A stretch of 64,000 nt of DNA from Muricea muricata. Lineage: Eukaryota; Cnidaria; Anthozoa; Malacalcyonacea; Plexauridae. The notes under the pieces are model-generated. The model was not told where the DNA came from. It did not search any database and was given only the letters and a program-made list of their open reading frames with translations. The stretch is from contig OY979730.1 of the NCBI GenBank assembly GCA_963855995.1, positions 8,471,300 through 8,535,299 of the forward strand, given 5' to 3'. The first letter of the stretch is position 1. The number at the start of each line of letters is the position of its first letter. Both the position numbers and the translations under genes were made by a program. Below, one piece after another: positions 39,841-50,344 of the stretch.

Positions 39841-40508
39841 ATTACCTCCAGTTAGGCTTTAGTAAACTAAAGCACCATATAAACATGCACCGACCGACTT
39901 TATGTAAATGGCTACCTTCGGAAAAGCAGCATTGTCAAACTTTTTCTTTTCTGGCGTCAATTTCGCACAATTAAAGAGGTTGCCGGCCTTCTTTAATGTT
40001 GAAAGCGCTTAAAATTTAAATTGACTTTTGTCGCTATTTTACATGCTGTTTATTTGTTGCCAAAACTTTTACACGCGCGTGAATTGCGTGTTAAAACTAG
40101 TGGTGAAAGCTAAGATTGACAAAACAGACCAAAGCCCGTTTTCCACTTGGCGAATTCGTTTGCTCGAACAGAAAAAAGTAAGAACGGTTCCTACTCGTTC
40201 GCGGCGATTTTTTCGCCAACCAGTTTTAACCAATCACGTTGCCGAATTCTTTTTTTCGCTTTGTCTTCACCATACGTAACTGGTACTGTGTAAACGGGGT
40301 CTCAGAGCTCCTTTGAAGTTCTCACTCCAGATTATATCGAGCTCACTGCTCCCCTCCCCTCGGGCTTTATTTTTCTCCCTCCAGTAGATAGTGATTCATC
40401 GACTTGCTTGCGCAGTGTCGGGTTTGCTCGCCGGTAGTCGTAATTCTCCCCAAACTCAAGTTCTGAAACCTTCAAGATGCTGAATCAATCCTGCCTTTTA
40501 TAAAGGCA

Positions 40509-40757
40509 ATGGCTGAAGGGGATGGATGAGAGGTAGGTTTTCAAGATGGCGGATGTTTTTTGAAATTTTTAAAACGAGAACAAATCAACAACTAGACCTT
40601 TATAGCATTCCTAAATTGTGGTTAGGTTCAGGGTAAGGTTTAGGGTGAGCTTTAGGGATGTTATAAATGTCTGGTTGTTAATTCGTTCTCGTTTTCAGGA
40701 TCTTCCAAAACAGCCGCCATCTTGAAAACCTACCTATCGTCCATCCCCTTTAGCCAT
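40509..40757. mobile_element. MITE with ATGGCTAAAGGGG-type termini
   Basis: ATGGCTGAAGGGGATGGA and AGGTAGGTTTTCAAGATGG on the left match inverted CCATCTTGAAAACCTACCT and TCCATCCCCTTTAGCCAT on the right. The termini include a YY1-like AAGATGGCGG. Confidence 0.85.
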
Positions 40758-43700
40758 GACCCTTATATTGAGGTAATATGCTTTGTTTTCTATCGGTTGT
40801 TTTAGAAGAGCATCTAGATCTCTCGTATAGATGAGTTTTCCAATCTACCTTTAGTTTTCCGTTCAGTGTATAGTCTGCAAACCGGGCTGAGGTAAGATGC
40901 AGACTATAAGCGGTTTAAATGCGGATTAAGTTTAAAATGTGGACTGGATAAATTAAGATGGAATATTGATATGTTTTTAGAGCAACGTAACCTTGAATAT
41001 ACATAATACTTATTCTGTGTTGAAGAATTTTTACAGAGAACGAATATCATGCAGTATGCACATGTATAATATGACATTGGTCTGTATATATACTGCATGA
41101 TATTCATTCTGATGAAGTTCATCAACAACAGCCACGGGAGATCTCTTACTGCTTTCTCGGCTTCCCATCAAATCAAGACTACCGCATTGGGCGTGCACCC
41201 ATAGAATTTTTCTGCGAGTACTTTTATTGGTTGCCAATATGGCAATACTTGCAGGATTTTTTGCCGTTGCGAGCATCTTAGAATTTGAAGGTGCATAAGT
41301 TTGCTGTCTAAAAAGCAATGTTTTATCAAAAGCCAAAAACAGCACGTTTCGAGTAAAAATAGGGGGACATGTTGCATGTCTGCTGTTTATTTGCCAACAT
41401 GTGAAAAAGCATGCTATACTATATGTACAGTATGTATGGTATTTTGGTCTGTAGATGTGCCAGCAGTTAAACTAATTTCTTTCTAAAAGCAGTAGAAATG
41501 TCAAGAAAGTGATAGTATTTACTTTAGTAGTATATGGAAGAAAAACATGACCTATCCATTTAAATTTTTATATTTGATCTGTGTAGTTACAGCAAGTGTA
41601 CTTTACTAAGTGTAGTACAGATATGTACATGTAATGTTATTGTGTACTACATGGTGCTTATGTGTATATTTACGTCAAACTGCACGCAAACATGCCCATG
41701 TAATACACCTAAACTACACATAAATTAAACATGCAAACAGGTGTTAGATTGGATTTCAGTGGTGAATTGGTTAATACTTACCTTGCAGGTTCGATGCTCA
41801 GTAGAGTCTTGTCAATGTGATTCGAACCCTTTCCTCATCAAGTTAACACTCCGCTAAAAGTTGTCAGTTTCTCTAGATATTCAGGTTTCATCCCATAGGG
41901 AAAATAAGCAGGGTTAGATAATATGTACAGTAATTGGTAAATACTCTTGCGCTGACACTGCCCTTCTAGTAAAGGTAAATAGTGTACATGCCCCTCCCCC
42001 CTCTACGAAGCAAAATTCAGACATGTCTGGTCAAATCTTCATTTCCTTATCTTGAATTTGACATTTTTCATAGATCTACATGTTGAGTGCATTGAAAGTT
42101 CCGCGAATGCTTATGGATAATGATGAAGATTGTTGATAAGGATTGTACAGTAGGTCTTAATATTTTTGTTTTGTTTTGAATTGAAGTGCGTTATATATTG
42201 TTTGGGTGATTCTTCTGTCACACATGTAACATTGTTATTAATTTTGGTATCACAAATAAAAACATGAAGACCAATGGAACTGCCATGTCACATGTGTGAT
42301 AAGGGATTCATAAACTTATGATTTCCACAACAAGAGGCTATGTTTATGTCTTGAAAAATACTATTTGTTCACCATCACTACGTCAACATTATTTCACTAT
42401 TGTACAGTAATTAGTATATACTGTATAGTTTTGAAAATGGCAGTTTCATTCACAACCAATTTCATCATTTTGTTTAACCACTATCATGAAAAGTCTCAGG
42501 TGTTAAAAACATTTTGAACTCAGATATTCAGTCAATAGTTTATAAAACAATAATTGATAATATACGGTTTGTAAAGAATGTGAAAGGCTTTAATATAGTA
42601 AAAATAACTAACTTTTTTGCATAAATTTAATTACAACTTGCCTGCACAAATTATTGTTGATCACAATTATCGTATTTAATAATAGGCATGTAATGCCAGG
42701 ACAGCAAACACTGGTAGTCCTGCTTAATGTTCAAAATTCTGTGCATAAAAAGCCCAATTTTGTATTATTATTATGCATGTTTCGCAAATTCAATTTTTTT
42801 TTGCAACAAGCAAGCAAACATGTTCATAAAATTAAAGAGATTTGTTAATTAAAGAGATTGAAGAAATTTGTTTTTAACCTGACAATGATAGCTTTCTAAA
42901 ATTGACTAAACTCCACCATTGAGCATTTTCTTCCAATAGATTACATCTTAAATTTTCGCTTTTAAATCCAAGACAAATCTAGGTTGTTTAAATGTATTTC
43001 GACTTTTTGGTTTGGTTTCTCCAACGTTGAAACAACAAGTTTATAAAAGCTTGGTACACATGACATTTCGTTTGATTATTGATAACTGTTGTACGATTTG
43101 GACGTATTTGTGACACATCCTGGTCCACTATTGAGTAACTGGGTAGTATCTAAGCCTGACTTCCAAAGCGTTGATTTTTCGGCATTTTATGAAAAATAAC
43201 ATTTGAACCAATAAAGAAAAACAAAATGATGAATATCAAAGTAGATTTGTCTCAATCACTGGTCTCAATACAATTATCATAATTCGTGTGCAAAGCTTTT
43301 TCTTTCATGACATCTTATATGCTTGTGACTTTCTTAGTATTGTCCAAGATTTATTTGTTTCTGAAAAACGTCGTGTTTTACAGGGTGTCTAAAAACGAAA
43401 CACAAATTCAACAATTGAACATCACAAGAATCCATATTTTCTATAATTGACTTTCAATTGAAATGTGTCCATAGTAAATTAAATTGAAATTCAAATTTTC
43501 TGTTTAAAAAATGAAGTTATAGTAGCCATATTTATTATAATCAATTCCACATTGTCAGGTTAGAAACACAATCAGAAATATATATGGCTCCGAAGACTGA
43601 AATTTTACACTTTTGCCATTTTAATATTTTTTCATTGAAATAATCGTCTCTTTGTTTGGAAGCGTTTTTCGAAGCGTTTTTACATGTCCCTAAGGTTGTG

Positions 43701-44289
43701 CATTTATGTTATCGGACTTATAAAAACACAGCTAAAATGATATTTTTTTATTGTCAAAAATGGCTTTATCTCTGAGGCTTGCGTTGCTTATATATCACTT
43801 TGATTTGTCAGTCGAACAATTTTGAGCCATGTATTTTTTTTGTAATAGTAAAACAACTTGCAGGTGCAAGTCTCTCAAACTTTTTCACTTTATGACAATT
43901 AATTTACAAATTATTTTCAATAAATTGTTTACAAAATTTACGTATGCCCTCTTTCAATTAAAAATTCAATTCCCATGGGAGTTGAGAAATTGAATAAAAA
44001 ATCCCCCTACTTTAAAGAGGTGTCTCATGAGAAAGGTATTTGTCTACTTTTAATCTCTATCCACGCTAATTTGAAAGTAAACCATGAACCCGCTTTCAGT
44101 TACTCAATATTTCTTCTTGTTGTCAAGGTATTTATCTTTTAAAACAGCAAACTAAAGCTAATTTGTGACGTAATTTACTCACGTATTCGAAATAAGATTT
44201 AGTAGAAAAATAATTTCTCTAACAAAAACCGGCAGAATTTATGAAACTTTAGCATGATTATGCACCCACAAAAGCTACGGTTACCACTG

Positions 44290-44365
44290 ATGCAGATGAT
44301 GACTGCAAGCTTGTCGAAACGTAATAAAAATGATTTCTATCTACGGAGTGTCCATTATTTTGTTA
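44290..44365 (+). repeat. Hammerhead-like/PLE tail, diverged
   Basis: GACTGCAAGCTTGTCGAAAC, then TCTACGGAGTGTCC, parallels the tail at 5180-5230. The CUGANGA part is not exact here. Confidence 0.4.
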
Positions 44366-44626
44366 TTTTGAAAATGCACTTACAAATTACCATCCTTTTA
44401 TAAAGTTTGAAGACATTCTAGTTCTTTATTTTAAAAAAAAGTCTGGTTTGGTAAATCTGCTTGCTAATTAGTGTGCTTGAGTAGATGACATTACAAGCTA
44501 TTTACATGTTTTACAACAGTTATTATTATTTATTGAAAATATTTTAGGAGTTTTGATTGGTTAAGAGCTAAAGGTGAAATCGTCATATTCGCTTGGTAGT
44601 TGCCTAAATTTGGGGTTTAAAATAAA

Positions 44627-44700
44627 TATACGACATTATGACTCATTTCGTCGTACGTTGAAAACAAATATACGACATTATGACTCATTTCGTCGTATAT
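44627..44700. repeat. 42-bp tandem duplication
   Basis: TATACGACATTATGACTC then ATTTCGTCGTA starts at 44627 and again at 44669, nearly identical. Present in copy A of the duplicated segment. I do not see it in copy B. Confidence 0.85.
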
Positions 44701-44888
44701 TGACTGACCTTTGTTAATCAACCTTTCGTCGTAATCTGACAATTGGTTTAAGAATATTTTTCCGTAACCTGATCGGCTTGTTGAAGTTTTCGAACAATTT
44801 CATGCTGTTCCATTATTAGCAGCTTGTGTCTTCTTACTTACAAAGCAAGCGTTTAAACTGAATTTAAAATATTATTAAAAGAATAATA

Positions 44889-45040
44889 AAACAATTATTG
44901 AATTCGGTTCTCGCAGGATATGAGGAATTATTAAGGCCTCGGCTTGTGTTATTTGCCTCAGCCTTCGGCTTCGGAAGATAACTCAAACCTCTGCCTTAAT
45001 AATTCCTCATATCCTGCTCGACCTCATTCAATAATTGTTT
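44889..45040. repeat. Hairpin element with AACAATTATTGAAT arms
   Basis: Arms carrying AACAATTATTGAATTCGG and GGATATGAGGAATTATTAAG are mirrored across a TCAGCCTTCGGCTTCGG-type centre. A similar GCCGAGCCGAAGGCGAG centre occurs in 58889-59022. Confidence 0.8.
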
Positions 45041-45924
45041 AATATTCGTGCAGAACATTAGCACACAAATATACACCCTCTATTAACGTTCTATGTACGG
45101 CTTATCGACGTCCATCTTATTTTCCTCACCATCGCACAGTCACTCACATGCAGCTGATAAACTCACATGCACTACCTGGTACCACTCCGACAGTCACCCA
45201 ATTCCGAAAATTAAAGAGTTAAAATTTTCAGTGAAGTATGCATTTTAGAAATTAATGTAAATTATTTGGACACGGTCGAATGTAAAACTATCAAAGGTCA
45301 TACATAAAAACAGGTCAGAATTCTAATTAAAGGCAACCTCGTACCCAGGGTTTTAATAGTAACAATCGCGAATTTAGTTGATGTTGATAGCTAATCTTAG
45401 CAGTTTTGCTAAAAGTTGCAATAGATTTTTTAGCAAACTTTTAAACAATTTAATTCTTTTAATAAACCTAACCCCATGCAAATTGCCCGTTGAGTGTTCA
45501 CACGCAAAACCTTAGCTAAAATTGCGTGGGCTTTTCGTTGTGTTACTGGTTGGAAATCATTATAAATGTGTAGCTGCGCATGTCGCATTACGCCTGTTTA
45601 TTATGCAGGTTCTGGCCCGTAAATTGCCATAAAAATAGGGGGATATGTTGAACTGCTGAGTGGCCCTACTGTTTATTCCCTATACTTTGACCAGACCTTA
45701 AAGCTTCAGATTATGATCATTTTTGTGAAATTTGAAGAAAATTGAGCAAATATGAATAAAAAGAAAGGGATCAAAATCACATATTTTCACCTCCGAATCT
45801 GTCTCGAGAAACGATCAAAGTGTCTAATAAGATGCATTAAATTTCACTACCTAAGCTAAAATATGTCAATCTCAATTTTCAGGTACTATAGTGGGATTAA
45901 AAGATTTCAAATTTCCAAAGGTAA

Positions 45925-46200
45925 ATTTTTTGAGGCATTTTATTGGGAAAAAGTACCTTTTTTTTTTACCTTTTTATGTATTTTGAACGAAAAAACTCTA
46001 TACTTTTTTTGAGGCATTTTTAATGGAAAAAATACGTAAGTAATAAACCTTTTCTTTTTTGAAGCATTTCTACCAAAAAATACGGCATTTTTAACGAAAA
46101 CAACGTGAGGGTTAACTCTGACTTTTTATATTTTATTTTCACAAAAAAAAATACGTAAGGGGTTAACCTTTTTTTAGGCATTTTTGACGAAAAAACGTCG
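45925..46200 (+). repeat. Degenerate T-rich tandem array
   Basis: Motifs TTTTTGAGGCATTTTTAA, GGAAAAAATACGTAAG and GGGTTAACC recur irregularly four or five times. Sliding homopolymers blur the unit (roughly 60-70 bp). Confidence 0.65.
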
Positions 46201-46214
46201 TTCTAATGAATAGT

Positions 46215-46275
46215 GGCCCTGGCAGGGTCCAATCAAATCAGGTTTCCAGGTTCAATTCCGGGAGGTGCACCACAA
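46215..46275 (+). repeat. tRNA-like T-arm unit, divergent copy
   Basis: CCCTGGCAGGGTCC, then AGGTTTCCAGGTTCAATTCC, is a diverged form of the unit at 46455, 47121 and 48325. Confidence 0.6.
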
Positions 46276-46454
46276 GTGTGAGTGACAATACTGTGTGTGG
46301 CAAGGTTAACTATAGCGACTATTTAGTAACTACTTCCAAAAGCACAAAAATATAGGTTAGGTGGTACATAACTATATTTCTACTGTGTTATGTTGTGTTA
46401 CACCTGTAAACTTCTTACCAAATTTTCCTTCATGTTAACCTTGTTATAAAAAAA

Positions 46455-46525
46455 TGCCCCTGGAGGGGACCTAATTAGAGTGAATCTAATTAGGTTTCCA
46501 GGTTCAATTCCTGGAATCATACGGA
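46455..46525 (+). repeat. tRNA-like T-arm unit, copy 2
   Basis: A nine-base stem CCTAATTAG/CTAATTAGG around a seven-base loop AGTGAAT is followed by CCAGG-TTCAATT-CCTGG. The latter has the exact geometry of a tRNA T arm (5-bp stem, 7-nt loop). Confidence 0.7.
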
Positions 46526-46637
46526 TGTTCATTAAGTGATATAGTATAGTTAGAGGTAAGTATACTAAACGTAAACTAGTATCATGTGCTAACAGTTATA
46601 CATTGGATCTTTCACTGCCGGAAACTATATAAAGATA

Positions 46638-46676
46638 ATTCAACGTTTCGAGCGACGGCCCTTCGTCAGGGGGTTA
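46638..46676 (-). ncRNA. Hammerhead-ribozyme-like core, left arm
   Basis: Minus strand reads CTGACGA, then a GGGC...GCTC stem, then GAAACGTT. This fits the CUGANGA...GAAA hammerhead core as reported in Penelope-like elements. Flanking helices I and III are not resolved by eye, so catalysis is not claimed. Confidence 0.4.
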
Positions 46677-46695
46677 GTACTTGGGGGTTTATTTA

Positions 46696-46880
46696 ACAAA
46701 TAGATTTCATTTTTGCGTGCGTCTGTACTGTAATAGATCACAGATGACGTCATAGCGTGTGAAGAACAAAAAAGTACGCACGAGACGCAGTTGAGTGCGT
46801 GACTTTTTGTTCTTCACACGCTATGGCGTCATCTGTGATCTATTACAGTACAGAAGCACAAAAAAATGAAATCTATTTGT
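46696..46880. repeat. Hairpin element, GATGACGTCATAGCG arms
   Basis: ACAAATAGATTTCATTTTT and TGATCTATTACAGTACAG have inverted partners about 150 bp apart. Arms contain ACAGATGACGTCATAGCGTG, a full CRE. It interrupts the left arm of the larger palindrome. Confidence 0.85.
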
Positions 46881-47120
46881 TTTATATTATAATAAAGTTG
46901 ACAAAAATCATGCGAAGACCCGCGAAATAAATTAGCTAAATTAGATCACGCCATCAGTTGACGTCATCCGTGCGTGTGTACTTTAATAACACACAGCTCG
47001 CGACCAATGAAAATGCCGAATGAACACGTATTATTATATAATACTATATATTCTACAAATGTTTTGTTATATCATGTCATATCATGTAACCATATTACTT
47101 ATTTAGTCTTAACAAAAAAG

Positions 47121-47186
47121 GCCCTGGAGGGGACCTAATTAGAGTGGACCTAATTAGGTTTCCAGGTTCAATTCCTGGAGTCATAT
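47121..47186 (+). repeat. tRNA-like T-arm unit, copy 3
   Basis: Same stem (CCTAATTAG/CTAATTAGG) with loop AGTGGAC, and the T-arm CCAGG-TTCAATT-CCTGG is intact. Confidence 0.75.
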
Positions 47187-47333
47187 AGATGTGAACCAAC
47201 TGGTACACACTAACTATACTTAGTTGGTAAAGGTAAGTATACTAAATATAAACTAGTACCAGATACTTGCATAGTGTTTTACAAAACTAATAGTTTATAT
47301 TGCTGTTTAGTTATTATGGTTAGCATTAGGTAA

Positions 47334-47636
47334 CTCTATATGACATGCGTAGTTAGTCCACTATAGTTAGTATACTAGAGTTACCTTAGTTAACCAAAGT
47401 AACTCTAGTCTACCTTAGCAGTAGACCAGAGTTACGTTAGTTTAACCAAGATACAGTTTAAGTTAAACTAAGGTAGACTTAAACTGTGCCTTAGCTTAAC
47501 TAACGTAACTCTGGTCTACTGGTAAGGTAGACTAGAGTACTTTAGTTAACTAACTCTTGTATACTAACTATAGTGAATAACTACGCATGTCATATAGAGT
47601 TACCTAACCCTAACCGTAATAAGTAGACAACAGTGA
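47334..47636. repeat. Inner palindrome P1
   Basis: Arms with ACTCTATATGACATGCGTAG and CTAGAGTTACCTTAGTTAAC are mirrored around a centre near 47470. The sequence is almost wholly GTTAAC/GGTAGACTAGAG words and resembles P3 (47838-48190). Confidence 0.85.
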
Positions 47637-47648
47637 GAAATATTATAA

Positions 47649-47817
47649 GTTTGTGAAATTCTATGGGGTGGTAAGGGTGGCGGGGTGGTTAGTGGGATTA
47701 GTTACAACTGTAAGTGCCTAGCACTCTTTTATAACTGGTACTAGGTACTTACAGTTCTAACTAACCCCACTAACCACCCCACCACCCTTACCACCCCATA
47801 GAATTTCACAAACTTAT
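47649..47817. repeat. Inner palindrome P2
   Basis: GTTTGTGAAATTCTATGGGG, then GGTGGTTAGTGGG, is matched by inverted CCCACTAACCACCCC and CCATAGAATTTCACAAAC. The loop is near 47733, close to the centre of the whole complex. Confidence 0.9.
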
Positions 47818-47837
47818 AATAGTTCTCACTGTTGTCT

Positions 47838-48190
47838 ACTTATTACGGTTAACATTAGTAACTCTATATTGACTTGCGCAGAAGTTACGTCTAGTCTACA
47901 ATAGTTAATATACTAGAGTTACCTTATTTAACTGAAGTAACTCTAGTCTACCTTAATAGTAGAGTCAAGTTACGTTGTGGTTAACCAAGGTAGGTAGTGT
48001 TATCTTAGCTTATGATAACTCCTACCTTGGTTAACCAACGAACGTAATTACCTCTACTCTACGACTAAGGTGGACTAGAGTTACCTTAGTTAAACAAGGT
48101 AACTCTAGTATATTAACTATTGTAGACTAGACGTAACTTCTGCACAAGTCAATATAGAGTTACCGAATGATAACAATGAGAACTATAAAG
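47838..48190. repeat. Inner palindrome P3
   Basis: TAACTCTATATTGACTTG and AGAAGTTACGTCTAGTCTAC are mirrored at the right end. The arms share ACTAGAGTTACCTTA words with P1. Confidence 0.85.
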
Positions 48191-48324
48191 TTGTGAAATT
48201 CTATGTGGTGGTGGGTGGTTAGCGGGATTAATTAGTACATGGTACTAGTTTACGCTTAGTATACATACCTTTACTAACAACTAAGTATAGTTAGTGTTCA
48301 TCAGCTAGTTGGACATCTATATTG

Positions 48325-48385
48325 CTCCAGGAATTGAACCTGGAAACCTAATTAGGTCCATTCTAATTAGGTCCCCTCCAGGGTC
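48325..48385 (-). repeat. tRNA-like T-arm unit, copy 4 (inverted)
   Basis: Reverse complement of copy 3. Loop AATGGAC, T-arm CCAGG-TTCAATT-CCTGG conserved. Its inverted position pairs it with 47121-47186 in the large palindrome. Confidence 0.75.
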
Positions 48386-48477
48386 ATTTTTTGTTAAAAC
48401 TAAGTATTATGGTTACAGGCGTGACATAAGAAAACAATTGTAGAACGTATAGTAATAAACCTCCTAGTACTAACCTC

Positions 48478-48512
48478 CCGACGAAGGGCCTTCGCTCGAA
48501 ACGTTGAATAGG
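48478..48512 (+). ncRNA. Hammerhead-ribozyme-like core, right arm
   Basis: CCGACGA (CTGACGA in the other arm), a GGGC...GCTC stem, then GAAACGTT. The single T-to-C change in the core would be expected to weaken a hammerhead, so this copy is probably inactive. Confidence 0.35.
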
Positions 48513-49017
48513 TTCAGGCAGTGGAAGATCCTATGTATTTGTGCGCTTTTGACTGCACATCTTCTGATCGACACGTCTAGCGATTTACTTCTTAGGTCGA
48601 TATCAATACCTTTCCCATATTGTTCTGTCACTGGTTGGTGGTGGGTGAAATTACTTTTACTTTGCATCCTTTGAAAAAATTAACAATTGCGATGTTTTGA
48701 AAACTGTTTAGGAAAGAAAGCTACGTTAATAAGCATTAGAAAGGATTAAAGCAGATAACCACTGAGGCCAACAGCATCATTCGATATATCGCAGCCAGCT
48801 GAGGCTGAAGGTAGCTGCAATACAGGGTGTATATTTATAGCATACAGAAATAATTCTTTCACAGCTGAAGAGTCCAGGCATTTAGCTTTTAAATGTCACC
48901 GTTATTGTTAAATTCAGCAGATACGAATTAGATAAAAATTGCCGCTCGAAATCGCATTTTTTCACCAAAATCTGTTGAAATTTAATCTCATTTAGGATCT
49001 AAAAATAAGAAAGTTAA

Positions 49018-49709
49018 AGGAAAATGGCAAGACAAAAAATTTTTATTGTCTCAGTTGAAACCGACTCTAAAAATAATATATAGAAGTCTTTTACAAAATT
49101 TTTATATCTGTTTTACTTTGGGAGATATTGTCACCTGAATAATCGAACTGTCCGCCATCTTGGATTAATTTTTAACCTCATTAACAACGTTTTGGTGACG
49201 TCACAACTGGGATACGCCATTCAAAGCTTCTCCTAAATACTTACCACCAATAAAATATTTGTGAAACCTTTTCAGTCCGCGCTGAAATCCGAAACACTTA
49301 CCATGTGTGGTTGATGAAGAAGATTAATCATTGTGTCGTAAGAAAAAAAATTGCGTGACCCCAGTTGTGACGTATCATGCATATCTACAAATATCCAAGA
49401 TGACGGACAATTACAGATTGGTAATAATTCCGTGTTCTCATATAAATCTTAATCCAAGCCCAAACCCTAACCCTAACCAGCGTTTTGTTTGTCATGTCTT
49501 AACTTTGATGGATTGAAGATTGGATTAGATTTAGGGCTTGGATTAAAATTTAATTTCGTGTACTGAGAACACGGAAATATTACCTGCAGATTTCAAGTCA
49601 AAATATCTCGCCAAATAAGGCAGATATAAAAATTCTGTAATAGACTTGTATATGTTGTTTTGGAGTCTCTTTCAAATAAGACGATAAAAATTTTTGTTGC
49701 CATTTCCCT
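49018..49709 (+). mobile_element. TTAA MITE family A, copy 5 (interrupted)
   Basis: AGGAAAATGGC start, GTTGCCATTTCCCT end, TTAA at 49014-49017 and TTTA on the right. It has the same internal CRE and YY1-like motifs. Split by another element at 49420-49584. Confidence 0.88.
49420..49584. mobile_element. 165-bp MITE nested in family A copy 5
   Basis: GGTAATAATTCCGTGTTCTC, then TTAATCCAAGCCC, is mirrored by GGGCTTGGATTAA and GAGAACACGGAAATATTACC. The short CCCTAACCCTAACC stretch in the left arm is the only telomere-like string and is too short to mean a telomere. Confidence 0.85.
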
Positions 49710-50094
49710 TTTATGCCGGCGCGGACTGGCACCCGCTGGCCCGCGGAATGATTGCATTTAAAAATTTAAAAAATACGACAAAATGAAATCTGCTATGTAG
49801 ATTTTGACTTTTTAAAAATAAATAGGTTTTCTACAGAAAGAATTAACCACAAACAATGATGACTTCGGTTTCAAATGTACAAGTGCAAAGCCTACAATCC
49901 CCGTAAAACATCTCCGACACTTGCCCGATTTTTGGACATCCTTAAACTTTCAGAAAAAGGACTATTATAGACGTAAAGACCAAATATAAAACCTTGCTTC
50001 CGGTGCTTAAACTATGCCGCATGTAACTCATAACATGACAAGCAGAATACGGTTAGCAGTCGAAGCCTATATAAAGTAAAACCTATTGAGGTCT

Positions 50095-50344
50095 GGGGCC
50101 GGTTGTATCAAAAGCGTTAAGCTTAAACGGTGGATAAGTTGAAAATATAAAACGCATCTTTAAATGGCAAGAACAAACAGACAAAGTATTGTTGACCCGA
50201 GAGGAACAATCATACGTTAAACTAAGTATGTACTCCATAAAACTTATAAGTTTGGTTACATACACGATGTAAAAGTGATTTTTAAATTTGACTTGACCAC
50301 CGTTTAAGCTAAACGCCTTATCACGCCTTGATACAAACGGCCCC
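50095..50344. mobile_element. GGGGCCGG foldback MITE, copy 1
   Basis: GGGGCCGGTTGTATCAAAAG, then CTTAAACGGTGGATAAGTT, is inverted at the right end (ACCGTTTAAGCTAAACGCC, GATACAAACGGCCCC). Copy 2 is at 56866-57107 and a terminal fragment at about 29362-29415. Confidence 0.9.

Larger units (their letters stand above)
38590..42860. other. No recognisable gene; repeats only
   Basis: Downstream of MED23 I find no conserved coding segment in either strand. The stretch holds ACTTGTT-word repeats (38925-39135, 39690-39840), a MITE at 40509-40757 and AT-rich DNA. A missing MED23 terminal exon could hide here. Confidence 0.5.
42870..45660 (+). repeat. Duplicated segment, copy A
   Basis: Ordered blocks (AACCTGACAATG, TTGATTTTTCGGC, CACATTGTCAGGTTAGAAAC, ATTCAATTCCCATGGGA, CACCATCGCACAGTCACTC, ACATAAAAACAGGT) recur in the same order at 54541-56850. 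There is no coding frame. Two hairpin or tandem insertions differ between copies. Confidence 0.8.
46598..48540. repeat. Hierarchical 1.9-kb palindromic complex
   Basis: The outer left arm (from 46598) and right arm (to 48540) are inverted copies. Both contain a hammerhead-like core, AACAAAAAA/TTTTTTGTT junctions, a tRNA-like T-arm unit and an AAGTATACTAA block. Between them sit three further palindromes (47334-47636, 47649-47817, 47838-48190). The left arm is broken by the hairpin at 46696-46880. No reading frame. Confidence 0.85.

Noticed and set aside
46598..48540. CRISPR array
   Set aside because: Repeats are inverted, not direct with spacers, and the DNA is animal nuclear.
49459..49480. 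CCCTAACCCTAACC telomere-like string
   Set aside because: Only two units, inside the arm of a nested MITE. Not a telomere or interstitial array.
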